A stretch of DNA of 64,000 nt from Tenrec ecaudatus (lineage: Eukaryota; Chordata; Mammalia; Afrosoricida; Tenrecidae): the NCBI RefSeq assembly GCF_050624435.1, contig NC_134539.1, forward strand, positions 49,632,001 to 49,696,000. Direction: 5' to 3'. The position numbers were made by a program, and so were the translations under genes. Shown here one piece after another: positions 10,601 through 20,933 of the stretch. How positions within the stretch are numbered: position 1 is the stretch's first letter; each line of letters starts with the position of its first letter. The notes under the pieces were generated by a model. That model was given only the letters and a program-made list of their open reading frames with translations, was not told the origin of the DNA and did no database searches.

Positions 10601-11449
10601 GCAGGCGGTGGGCGGGGCCGCTAGGGGCGGGGCCGAGGGCGGGGCGCGGCCACGGGACGTTCCGCCTCTACTACGGGGGCGGGGCGGAGAATTGTGTTAA
10701 AACACTCCCGAACCAAAACACCGCCCCGGAGCAAATTTTGCGTTCGCCTCCTTACGGTACTGAGTAGAATGGAAGCACCGTCTTCCGCGGAGCAGCCATA
10801 GGCCGGCGGTTAACCACTGTGGGCTCAGAGGAAGATGGGGCCCTGCCCAGCACCACACATTTTCTTTCATTAGAGCGCATGGCTGGGGAAAGCCAACCAC
10901 GTGTCCCGTGTTCACACGGGGTGAGTTCTCCTGGACTTAGTTGCGCGTGTGTATACACACGCACACAGATACACATCCAAGAGAGTTTTCGTCTACGCTG
11001 CTGCTGCTACTGCTGGGTGCCAGCGAGTCCGTTGGAAGTCACAGCGACCCTGCAAGGCCAGGAGAATAAAGCGCCGCCCACTTCTGTGTCATCCCCACAA
11101 TTGTTCCTCCGTCGATAGAGCCACTGTGCCAATCCATCGCGCCAAGTGTCTTCGTTTTCGCTGCTCCCCTACTTTACCAAACATGATGTCCTTCACCAGG
11201 GGCTGGTCTCACCATCTTTGCCTCTAAGGCGCATTCTGGCTACCAAGACATGTGTTGGGTTTTTTGTACTCTATGGTACTTTAAATATCCTTCGCCAGCA
11301 CCACTATTCAAGTGCATCAATGTCCTTATTCAATGTCCTTATTCAATGTCCAACGTGAACACAGATATGAGGCTATTGAAAATGCCATGGCTTGAGACAG
11401 ACACATCTGAGTCCTTAAAAGTAACCTCTTTAGACTCTAAAGAGGTCTT

Positions 11450-12287
11450 TAAAAAAACATTTTTAATAAATTATTTTATTGGGGGCTCTTACAACTCTTG
11501 CAACAGTCCACACATTAATTGTATCAAGCACATTTATACGTTGCCATCATCATTTTCAAAATATTTCTTTCTATTTGAGCCCTCGGGATCAACTCCTCCT
11601 TTTGTCCCCCCCCATCCTTATGAACGCTTGATAATTTATAAACCATTTTTATTTTCATATTTTACACTATCCACTCTTTCCCTTTATCCATGTATCTGTT
11701 GTTCATCCCCTTGCGGGGGGGTCGCTGTTGTACATCAATCATTAGGATCGGTTCCACCTCTCTCCCCCATTCTCCTTCCACCTTCCCCTACCCTCATAGT
11801 ATCAATACTCTCATTCTTGGTCCTGAGGGGCTTATCTGTCCTGGATTGTGTGTGTCCAGAGCTCTTGTATCTGTACCAGTATACTTGCTCTGGTTTAGCA
11901 AGCTTTCTAAGGTAAAATTGGGGTAATCATAGTGGAGGGGGGAGCATTAAAGAACTAGAAGAATGTTGTTTCATTCATGCTTTACTGCACCACAGCTGGC
12001 TTGTCCCTTCCTTGTGGTCCTTCTGTGAAGGGATGTCCAATTGTAATGGGTCTCCATTCTGATCCCTCTCATTCGGATCAAAATGGTTGTTTTGAGTCTT
12101 CTGATGCCTGATACCTGATCCTGTCAACCCCTCATGATCACACAGGTTGGCGTGCTTCTTCCATGTGGGCTTTGTTGCTTCCCACCTAGATGGCCGCTTG
12201 TTTAACTTCAGGCCCCAGACTCTATATCTTGTAATCGTTGGGCGCCATCAGCTTTCTTCATCACTTCAGCTTACGCACCCATTTTGT
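11450..12287 (-). repeat. L1-type repeat inserted in the RTE LINE, with target-site duplication
   Basis: Antisense copy of about 840 bp, 5'-truncated relative to the copy at 2400-3445. It is bounded by an exact 14-bp duplication, TCTAAAGAGGTCTT, at 11436-11449 and 12288-12301. RTE sequence continues on both sides. The insertion post-dates the RTE copy. Confidence 0.85.
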
Positions 12288-12885
12288 TCTAAAGAGGTCT
12301 TGTGTAGCAGCTTCACCCAATGATTGATTTCTTGCCTGCTGCTTCCATGACCATGGGGATCCAAGAAAAACGAAATCCTTGCCAACTTCAATCTTTTTCA
12401 TTTTACTATGATGTTACCTACTGGTCCATTTGTGAGGATTTTGGCTTTTACATTGAGTTGTAATCCAGACTGAAGGCTGCAATCCTTAATCTTCATCAGC
12501 AAGGACGTCAAGTCCTCACTATCAGTAAGTAAGGTTATCTGTATACCACAGGTTGTTAATAAACCTTCCTGCAATCCTGCTGCATTCTTCTTCATATAAT
12601 CCAGCTTTCTCTGACTATTTGCTCAGCATACAGATTGAATAAGTATGGCAAACAGATGCAACTTTGACACACACTTTTCCTGATTTTAAAACATGTATGG
12701 TCTTATGCTGTTCGCACAACTGTCTCTTGACCAAAGTCCAGGTTCCACATGAGCACAATGTAGTAGGCTGGTATAACCTTTCTCAAAACTATCCACAGTG
12801 TGTTCTGGTCTCCCCAGTTGACTAACCTTAGTATAGTCAATAAAACACAAGTAAACTTTTGCGGCATTCTCTGCTTTCAGTCATG

Positions 12886-13508
12886 GGGTGGGGGCCGGGT
12901 GGGGGGTATCAGCTCCCACAATGGAATAGGTCCAGGGGCAATTGTGTAATTGAGGGGTAAAACTACAGAGACATCAGACAAGATAAAGCATGCAGGGCTC
13001 ACCTTCGGGACTGTCATGACTTCAGGAGCCAGGTCTGTGCAGAGAGAATATATTTCCAATCGAGGCTTGTGTACCCTCTAGGGGCATGCAAGCACCCTAA
13101 TTACAGGTAACCACATCATACGTAACAAAGTGGACTATACCCTAACCTTAAAGGTCCTTCAGATACATTGGAGGAGAAACCTAACACCAGTGCCAGGGAC
13201 AGGTAAGGGGGAGTGGCTGTCTTCAGAGCTTGGAGAGCAATAGCACATGTCTGCTCCTATAGTTAAAGCTGCCAGCTAGATAACAATCAGCCATGTGCTT
13301 GTACGAGGTCACTTCAAAGAGCTATTATGGGAGGATACAGTGGGGAACAATATTCATTATGAGAATGTGATTGAAATTCATCTCCAACTCACAAGCATGA
13401 AGGCCTCCCTCTACCCCAGAAACCCAGCTGGCCAGGCTTCTTAATATATGAGAATAAAGGATTAATCTGTATACACTCTCTTCCTGTGCTCTGCTTCCCA
13501 CAAGCCAT
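12886..13508. other. unidentified insertion in the RTE LINE
   Basis: RTE sequence stops at CTGCTTTCAGTCATG and resumes at CCATGATCCATC. The approximately 620 bp between are not RTE and contain a GGGTGGGGG run at the left edge and GAATAAAGG near 13452. A fossil LTR or solo element is possible but I cannot name it. Confidence 0.4.
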
Positions 13509-14169
13509 GATCCATCTAAGATGATAATGATATCCCTTGCTCCAAGTCCTCTTCTGAATCTGCCTGAACCTCTGACAGCTCCCTGTCAATGTACTGCTCC
13601 AACCATTGTTGGATGATCCTCAGCACATTTTTACTTGCATGTGATACCAATGATATTGTTCTATAATTTTGAATGGGTACAAATATGTATATCTTCGTCA
13701 GTTAGTGAAGTAGCTCTCTTTCAAATTTCCTGGCACAGATGAGTAAGTGCTTCGCCAGCTTGTTGAAACTTTTCAGTCAGTATTCCATCAATTCCAGGAG
13801 CCTTGGTTTTAGCTAATGCTTTCAATACAGATTGAACATCTTCCTTCAGTACCATTGGTTCTTGCTCATATACTACCTCTTGAAGTAGTTGAATGTTGAC
13901 TAGTTCTTTTGGGTTACAGTGACTCTGTGTAGTCTTTCCATCTTCTTTTGGTGCGTCCTGTATCATTCAATATTTTGCCCATAGAATCTTCCAATCTTCA
14001 AATATTTCTAGCACTCTATATTGTTGTGAAGTGCTAGTGAGTTGACTCAGACTCTTAGCAACATACCCAAGTCCTGTGTCATCTTCACCATCGTACCTCT
14101 GAGCCCACTGTTGCTGCTAGTGGGTCAATCCAATTCGTTGAGAGTATTCTTCATCTTGGTGACCCTACA

Positions 14170-14610
14170 CTTTTCAATCACCTCATATGCATGTGGAAAT
14201 TGGACACGGAATAAGGAAGACCAAAGAAGACTTGATGCATCTGAATTATGATACTAGCAAAAAATACTGAAAGTATCACAGACTGAACCAACACATCTGT
14301 CTTGGAAGAAGAACAGCCAGAATGCTCCATAGAAATAAGGATGGTAAAACTTGGTCTTCTGTACTTTGGATGTCCTGTCAGGAGACACTAGTCCCTGAGA
14401 AGGGCATCATACTTGACAGAGGGACAGCAAAATAGAGGAAGTCTTCAACAAGATGCCCTGGCCTAGTGGCTGCAAGAATGTGCTCAGACCTAAGAACAGC
14501 TGTGAGGATGGTGCAGACGCGGGCAGCGTTTCAGGCTGTGGCATATGTTGCAGATGAGGTAGCTGAGTTGGAACCTCATTGGCATCTAACAACAACATAC
14601 TTTACTGAAC
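14170..14610 (+). mobile_element. RTE/BovB-type LINE, C-terminal coding and 3' tail
   Basis: Plus strand. The encoded remnant includes HICLGRRTARMLHRNKDGKT and CQETLVPEKGIILDRG, then the GCAGACGCGGGCAGCGTTTC tail and a final CTAACAACAACA. It lies head-to-head with the antisense RTE copy, so it is a separate insertion. Confidence 0.7.
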
Positions 14611-15477
14611 ACAATGTTCGAATTGACATATTAACATTAAAAGGAAAACTAACATGAGTGTAAGTCACCTATTTTGTGGTCTGTAACCTCCATTTTGCAT
14701 CTTTTCTCGAATTTGATTGGATACGTTTTTAATAATCGATGTTTGCTCGATACTGTTTATGGTGCGTAATTTTGTCATGCATGGAGCCAAAACTGAAATA
14801 ATGCCACGCACAAACACTTCTCAGTACCTGCTAGGTATTTCTTGGACATCAAGTCGGGTCCTGTCACCCCCTCTACGAAGCTCAGAAATGCAGTTACTGA
14901 CTGCATCCAGTAGCAGCTAAGACTCAAAGGAAAAAGTCTGCCAGATGCTAATCCTCGATTCTTTAATCTCGCACATTGTCTCTGCTCTGGAGGAAGCAAT
15001 TCCCCCAGGACCAGCTCTTGCTATTTTTTTAATCCAGATTTAAAGTGTCACAGATGAGTGTCTTGTCAATAGGCCAGAACCCTTTTTCAGTGAAGAGACC
15101 CGTTAGGGTCCTGCTGTGATTAAAATGATGACAGAGACGGAAAAGGCTGACAGAAGCTTAGGAGAATGTGAGGTTTTTTGTTGCCTGGCTCCACAATGCA
15201 GAAACCAGGGCACAGCGCACTCCAGGCTCAACCCTGATGGACATTTTAAACTAAGCTCATTTGAAGGGGGAGAAGGAGTTTTAATCCCACCACAACACTT
15301 TGTCATTTCCTGGCAAACCCAACCCCCAAGGCTGGGAGAACATTATCAAGAGAAAGATATCTTGTTTGTCACTGAGACTTTGACCCTTCACTTGGTGAAT
15401 GCTCTTTCACCCTTGAGCTCTTTCTCCTTGAAAGTTGTTAGAACTTCTGCTCACAAGTATTTTGACAGTGGTTAAAA
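14611..15477. other. no recognised gene or repeat
   Basis: An open frame of 119 codons (15116-15475, plus) has no recognisable domain and no splice context. I regard it as chance. Confidence 0.4.
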
Positions 15478-15565
15478 GTGGGACAGATCATCAGGTTCAA
15501 ATCCTGGCTCTGACGCTTAATGCTGGTGGAACCGTGAGCAAATTGTTTTAACTTTTTGTGCAGCC
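15478..15565 (+). repeat. MIR fragment
   Basis: GGTTCAAATCCTGGCTCTGA followed by CGTGAGCAAATTGTTTTAAC matches the conserved MIR core (tRNA-like B box, then the GTGACCTTGGGCAAG-type segment). Confidence 0.65.
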
Positions 15566-15735
15566 ATCTCAGGGCAACCCCACGTGACCGGGTAGAACGG
15601 CCTCGTGGAGCTCTCCTGGCCGTGATCTTATAGAAGCAACATCACCAGGTCCTCTCTCATGGAGCCCTGGATGGGTCTGAACCCCCACCCTTTGGGTTAG
15701 CAGCTACGTGCTCTAAGGAGCACATAGTAACCACT
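15566..15735 (-). repeat. AfroSINE, antisense, diverged
   Basis: GGGTAGAACGGCC, CCAGGTCCTCTCTC, GGTCTGAACCCCCACCC and TTTGGGTTAGCAG are in the antisense AfroSINE order. Confidence 0.6.
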
Positions 15736-15763
15736 CAATCAATGTTGGCTATTATTAGCATTA

Positions 15764-16068
15764 GGAGCCCTGGTGACACGATCAGGGAAGTGTTGGACTA
15801 ACAGCAAGGGTGGCAATCCCCAGCCCCTCAGTCAGTCCATGGAAAAAAGATGAGGGGACTTGGTCAGATAAAGCATTGATGGTATGTCAGTTCATTTTCC
15901 ATCTCTCCGTTCTCTTTGACACATATGCTGAACAAACTGTTATCTCCTCACTACTGAGAAAGAAAGATGAGATTATCTACTCCCGTAAAGATTAACAACC
16001 TTGGAGAACCAATACAAGGTCACGATAAGTCAGAATTAACTTGATGGCAGAGGGCTTGGTTTGGGGGT
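15764..16068 (+). repeat. AfroSINE, interrupted
   Basis: Head GGAGCCCTGGTGACACGATC at 15765 and 3' half from GAAAGAAAGATGAG (15957) to GATGGCAGAGGGCTTGGTTT. About 90 bp of other sequence lies between. Confidence 0.6.
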
Positions 16069-16079
16069 TTATCATTAAT

Positions 16080-16231
16080 ATCTGACTCGTGGCAACTCCA
16101 TGTGAGCGGAGGCTGTGACTTATAGAAGCAGATTACCAGGCCTGTCTTCTGAAGCATCACTGGGTGGGTTTGAACCCCGACCTTTTCAGCTAGTAATCAA
16201 GTACTTAAACAGTTGTGCCATCCAGGGGCCC
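16080..16231 (-). repeat. AfroSINE, antisense
   Basis: GAAGCAGATTACCAGGCCTG, then GGGTTTGAACCCCGACC, ending GTGCCATCCAGGGGCCCTC. Confidence 0.7.
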
Positions 16232-16242
16232 TCCTATTATAG

Positions 16243-16432
16243 ACCCACTGGCATCCAGTCAATTATAACTCATAACGACCTTAGAGGACAGAGCAGAATT
16301 GCTCCTCAGCACTTCTGAGACTGTAAGTCTTTATGGGATCAGACACTCTCATCTTTCCCCTGTGAAACCTCTTGTTGGTTTGAACTGCTGACCTTGCAGT
16401 TAGCAGCCAAACCCTTGACCCACTGCTCCTAG
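16243..16432 (-). repeat. AfroSINE, antisense
   Basis: GGCATCCAGTCAATTATAAC, GGACAGAGCAGAATTGC, TTTGAACTGCTGACCTTGCA and GTTAGCAGCC are present. Four SINE copies lie in one kilobase. Confidence 0.75.
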
Positions 16433-16955
16433 TATTGTAAGTAATGAAAAATCTGGTGTGTCACTAGACATCTTGGTACAGGGCACTAGATCAGCAGATA
16501 AATAGATAATCCTACCTACATGTCCATTAGGAGGCAATACAAGATGATGGGCATGCATGTGACAACCCTGTGATTCAGGTAACTAATAGGAAATGCAGGT
16601 TTCCACACTGCGAATTGCTTAATCCTGAAGTCATCATGATTCTGAACCTTCAGTACCAAAGCAGAGAACTGAGAATAATTCCAGAATTCCAAGAGAATCC
16701 AGTTTAAGCCCCTTTTGGTATCTGCAATGAAATATTAATGGAGAATATATTAGATTTGACAGCCCTTAAAATCAAGTGGGTGCTCAATAGAATACTATGC
16801 AACGCTAAGAATAGTGATGAATCTGGAAAGCACCTTACAGCAAAGACGAGCCTGGAGGATGTTACGCTGCATGAACTCAGTCAAACACAAAGGGCAAATG
16901 CTGCATGAGATCACCATTAGAAAAAGCCACCAAAAAGTCCTTACACTAACACTAA
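16433..16955. other. no recognised gene or repeat
   Basis: No named feature seen. Confidence 0.4.
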
Positions 16956-17113
16956 CCCGCCAGGTGTTTTTGCCCCTTGTTTTTTTACTTCAAAATAAGA
17001 TATGTGCATAGGAATTTGTTCATAGTTTTTTGTTTGTAAACTATAGCCCGGCCCTCCAACGGGTCTGAGGGACAGTGAACCGGCCCCGTTTAAAAAGTTT
17101 GAGGACCCCTGGG
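16956..17113. mobile_element. hAT-type MITE, one end missing
   Basis: The right end reads inward, on the minus strand, as CAGGGGTCCTCAAACTTTTT, a hAT-like terminal repeat. Further in are a GGCCGGTTCACTGTCCCTCA block, CTATGAACAAATTCCTATGC and ATATCTTATTTTGAAGT. I recognise this block order as a short non-autonomous hAT family found patchily in mammals including tenrec (OposCharlie/hAT1-like; exact name unsure). The opposite terminal repeat is not present. Confidence 0.65.
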
Positions 17114-17355
17114 CTAGAGGGTAGACAGGGGTTAACTTGAGTGAAGGGCGAGGCAATATACAATGAGGAAGAGGTTGGTAAAGTATGATGGAGGCAGGGC
17201 AAGACATTGAAAGGTTTACAAGTATTAAAGGCAACAAAGGCAAATGCTTTCATATACCCAATCTTGCAATAGTGGGGTCCATGAGTAGATGCTTAAATAG
17301 ACACAAGAGCTGAACAGATGTTTTTTATAATTGAATCTTGGAAAAGATTGCGTCA

Positions 17356-17785
17356 GGCTGGGCTGACTAGAGAAACAAATCCAGTGACATTCATATATGT
17401 GGAAGAAAGGGCTTTATATGAAGTAATTATATATGGAGAAAATAATCAAGTCCATAAGTCTGACACTAGTCCAAGAAGTCCCTCTTCAGACTCCCGCAGC
17501 CGCATGCAACGATGCAGAATGCAGGCAGATCACAGGCCGATGGGTGTGGGGACAAAGGCTTGTGGATCCAATGAGAGTGGGTGCATGTCCAGGGCTCTGG
17601 CCGCCCTCAGGGTCAGCCAGCAGGAAGGGGAAGGCAGAGTGAGAAGGGGGGGTTCCAAGGGCACTCCTATGAGAAGGCCACGCCCACAAGGAGTCACCGT
17701 CACTCTGACTTAATTAACAGGCTAAATTCCACCCCCACACTTTTATGCATCTTTAAATCGACATGAAATTATATAACTGCCACAG
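17356..17785. repeat. LTR-like repeat family A, copy 1 (fossil)
   Basis: Starts near GGGCTGACTAGAGAAACAAA and ends near ACTGCCACA. The same block order recurs at 20934-21410 and 56278-56823. A solo-LTR origin is suggested by a TG-like start, a CA end and about 430-540 bp size, but no family name is certain. Confidence 0.5.
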
Positions 17786-17836
17786 ACCAAAGTATCAACT
17801 AGATACGTTTACATAACTCTTTAGCCATACATTATT

Positions 17837-18400
17837 ATTTTTTAAACATTTTATTGGGGGTTCATACAACTCATCACAATCCATACATATACATACATCA
17901 ATTGTATATAGCACATCTGTACATTCTTTGCCCTAATAATTTGCAAAGCATTTGCTCTCCACTTTGCATGAGGTCTTTTTTATTTCCCCCTCCCGCCCCG
18001 CTCCCCCCTCCCTCATGAGCCCTTGATAATTTATAGACTGTTATTTTGTCATATCTTGCCCTATCCGGAGTCTCCCTTCCCCCCTTCTCTGTTGTCCATC
18101 CCCCAGGGAGGAGGTCACATGTAGATCCTTGTAATCGTTTCCCCCTTTCCAACCCACCCTCTACTCTCCCAGTATCGCCCCTCACAGCCCTGGTCCTGAA
18201 GGTATCATCCACCGTGGATTCCCTGTGCCTCCAGCTCCTATCTGCACCAGTGTACATCCTCTGCTCTATCAAGTCTTCAAGGTAGAATTCGGATCATGGT
18301 AGTTGGGGGGAGGAAGCATCCAGGATCTGGGGGAAAGCTGTATTCTTCATCGGTACTACATCGCACCCTGACTGACTCCTCTCCTCCCCTAAGCCCCTCT
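17837..18400 (-). repeat. L1-type repeat with target-site duplication and odd 5' junction
   Basis: Antisense copy from TTTTAAACATTTTATTGGGG to CCTCCCCTAAGCCCCTCT. The 14-bp duplication AGCCATACATTATT occurs at 17823-17836 and 18438-18451. Between the truncated 5' end of the repeat (about 18400) and the right-hand duplication lie about 37 extra bases, annotated separately. Confidence 0.85.
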
Positions 18401-18471
18401 ATTGTCTTTGTTTTTAAAAAAATAATGTATGGCACAGAGCCATACATTATTTTTTTAAACAAAGACAATAG
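18399..18471. repeat. inverted repeat at insertion junction
   Basis: Left arm 18399-18433 is the reverse complement of right arm 18439-18471, with a 5-base loop and a two-T length difference. The right arm is the genomic flank, including the target-site duplication. The left arm is therefore an inverted copy of flank joined to the 5' end of the L1-type insertion. Confidence 0.85.
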
Positions 18472-18734
18472 TAAAGTCATATTTGTATTTAACAGGATAA
18501 AACTAAAATGTATACAACTGAAAATGTGCTATTTTATTTAACCATAATATTCTATAAGTGAACAAAATAAAAATATTCTTTTTATGCCTAAAAATTTCAG
18601 TTTTGTGAACACCTGTGCCATAATCCTATCCAAAAACAACAAAATGGAACGAAGCTCTGCTGAGCAGAGCTTTCAGGGGATGCATGTCTCCCACTAGGCA
18701 AGCATGGAGCAACTCGCTCTGAGTTAGTGCACAC

Positions 18735-19540
18735 ATGGTGTCAACTGGTAAAATTCTCTCTGGTTCGGTGAATTTTTTCGTTATAGCAGTTTCGCTTGAA
18801 CCTCGTTTTTTGTGATGGCTGATTTAAGAGAACAGCGTTCCGCTGTGAAATGTTTTCTGCTTGGGAAAAATGCGGCAGAAACTGTTGTGATGTTGAACAC
18901 AGCTTACAAGGACAGCGCAATGGGAAAAATTCATGTACAAGTGGTTTTCTTATTTCAAAAAAGGTGAAATGTCGATTGATGACAAACCTCTTTCTGGATG
19001 TCCATCAACTTCCCGAACAGATAAAAATGTCAACTTATAGTTCCACCAGGTCAGACTGTTAATCAAGTTCTTTATGAGAGGTTCTGAAAAGATAGCGTAA
19101 CAGTGTGCGACAAAAAAGGCCTGATTTGTGGCAGACGGGGGATTGGTTCTGCCATCACAACAATGCACCTGCTCACAGTCATCTCAGTGCACCATTTTTG
19201 TATGTGCAAAAAACAGCATGCCTCTCTTGTCCCATGTACCTTGCTCACCTGTAACCTTGCTCTGTGTGACTTTGTTTCCTCAAATGAAGAGGGACATGAA
19301 AGGACAGTGATTTGACAATATAGAAGTGAAGTAAAAAAAAACGAGGGAGGTGCTGTCAGCCATCAAACAGATGAGTTTGAAAAATATTTCCAAGAATGGA
19401 AGTACAGATTTGACCAATGTTATTAAGTGTAATGGAGAATACATTGAAGGTGATAAGGTTTTGTAAAAAACAAACAAAAACCCATAGCTTTGAAAAAAAT
19501 ATTTTTTTGAGGGGGGTAGTTGGGGTACCTCCTCATATTC
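18735..19540 (+). mobile_element. mariner DNA transposon, internally deleted
   Basis: Tc1/mariner transposase remnant. From 18816 the plus strand encodes MADLREQRSAVKCF, then LGKNAAETVVMLNTAYKDSA, the N-terminal DNA-binding region. From about 19036 it reads VPPGQTVNQVLYERF, then after a frame change ALCDFVSSNEEGHERT (normally DFFLFPRMKRDMKG) and FEKYFQEWKYRFDQCY near the C-terminus. The stretch between about residue 75 and 220, including the first catalytic Asp, is missing. The distal end lies near GGGGTACCTCCTC at 19523. The near TIR was not recognised. Not coding-competent. Confidence 0.8.
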
Positions 19541-19767
19541 CCAATAACACGACAGTTTGTAAGCCAGCCACTTCATGCCTTTAACTCCATTTTGGGACTC
19601 CAATTTCCATACTGCCCATTTCTATCAACCCAGTGCTCTGAAGAGATAAGCATGTCCTTTGATGTGAAGAATCTTCATTCCAGTTGGAACCTTGTGAGTC
19701 TGTATCAATAAGCAAAGTCAAATCATGTCGGGCCATCCATAAAGTCCGCAGCAATGTGCACCATTCA
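19541..19767. other. no recognised feature
   Basis: Unique-looking sequence between the mariner and the next insertion. Confidence 0.4.
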
Positions 19768-19783
19768 CAAGCTCAAAAATCTT

Positions 19784-19922
19784 TTTTTTTTCTCTTTTCT
19801 TCTTTTACATTTTATTAGGGACTCAAACAACTCTTACCACAATCCATACATATACATACATCAATTGTATAAAGCACATCCATACATTCCCTGCCCCAAT
19901 CATTCTCAAGGCATTTGCTCTC
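19784..19922 (-). repeat. short L1-type insertion (139 bp) with 16-bp duplication
   Basis: Antisense 3' end of the family, preceded by a T-rich stretch (complement of its A-tail). Exact duplications CAAGCTCAAAAATCTT lie at 19768-19783 and 19923-19938. A heavily 5'-truncated insertion. Confidence 0.9.
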
Positions 19923-19938
19923 CAAGCTCAAAAATCTT

Positions 19939-20930
19939 AACTTCATCTGGTTTGGTTCTGATCAACTCAATGTGGGCTGCCTCAGTTAGACTCACTGGGG
20001 TGCCCACTCTGCCCACGCCTTTTGACCATGGGCCCCTTTACAAATTCTCAACAGCCCTAGCCCTATTGGGCTAGGTCATGCCATAGGATCCAGTTCTGCT
20101 CAACTCTTTAAACTTCAGACCAGTCAACCTGCTCTTATCTCTCCTCTAGTCCCTGTGAACCAGGTCCTTGGGTGTCAGTGGCCAGACTCAACTTGCCTCT
20201 CTATTGCTGTTTTTATCCCACTTCCACTCAACAAATGGATCCAGGTGGTCACCTAGCGAGCACTTCAGGCTGTCCACTGGCTCCCTTTAACGTTCAGTCC
20301 TACAGAGGAGAGTTCCCTCCTGGTTCCAAATGTTTCCAGCTTTAGGGACAAACCACTAGTTCAAAATTCAAGAAGCCAAATGGTTTTTTCCCCCCACTTC
20401 AGTCTGCCAACAGCTTTCTTGGCAAGTCTTTTCAAATGCAAATATCCTGACCACTCAAGGCACTGGGTAAGGCTTACCTTCTCAAAGCCTTCTCTGGAGG
20501 TATTTCATACTAACCCGTTTAACAGAACCAATTTAATGGCTGAAGGCAGTGGGCTTACAAACTCTATATTCATATTTCCCAATAATCATTTCTTTCACAC
20601 AATTGGTAGAAGAAATTAGTATAAACCTAGTACAGCCAGATCCTAAATTCAATTCTTAAAAGTCTAATTCAATCCTTTCTTATCTAAATTACCCCCATTC
20701 ACGTGCAATATGGCCTGACTCATTTTCACCCTTTCAGAGAGGAAGAACCAAAGACAACTTCTAGGAACCAAAACCTCCACTTCCCATGTCCTTTCCTAAA
20801 AACAATCAAGTAAACAGTGTGGCCCTGTCTGACCTCTGGCTAGCCAAAGGAGAAACACTACAAGACAGAGGTCAGACATGCATCCACTCTGCATCTTCAA
20901 TTGTTTCTCTAAGTACAGCAGCTCCCCGCT
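19939..20930. other. no recognised gene or repeat
   Basis: No domain or named repeat recognised. Confidence 0.35.
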
Positions 20931-20933
20931 GGG

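Larger units (their letters stand above)
10070..10690. promoter_or_regulatory. INIP: CpG island promoter (probable INIP promoter)
   Basis: A sharp GC- and CpG-rich block of about 600 bp in AT-rich surroundings. It has several GC boxes (GGGCGGGGC at about 10610-10640), ETS-like CGGAAG/CTTCC sites (about 10475 and 10559), and no TATA box. It lies upstream of and divergent from SNX30. In human, the gene immediately upstream of SNX30 on the opposite strand is INIP, so this is the expected place for its promoter. The CpG island is seen; the gene name rests on remembered synteny. Confidence 0.6.
10985..13990 (-). mobile_element. RTE/BovB-type LINE, antisense, interrupted twice
   Basis: A long decayed copy read on the minus strand. 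Translation of 13966-13721 gives reverse-transcriptase motifs EDVQSVLKALAKTKAPGIDG and EKFQQAGE. Translation of 12595-12398 gives LLTDSEDLTSLLMKIKDC and GLQLNVK, the later part of the same domain. 10985-11435 is the 3' end, with the GTCACAGCGACCCTGC and ACTTTACCAAACATGATGTC blocks. The pieces are collinear, so this is one element split by an L1-type insertion (11450-12287) and an unidentified segment (12886-13508). A LINE of this type is the likely mobiliser of AfroSINE, which shares its tail. Confidence 0.75.

Noticed and set aside
10113-10700. 195-codon plus-strand open frame
   Set aside because: CpG-island artefact rich in Arg/Gly/Pro; no similarity recognised.
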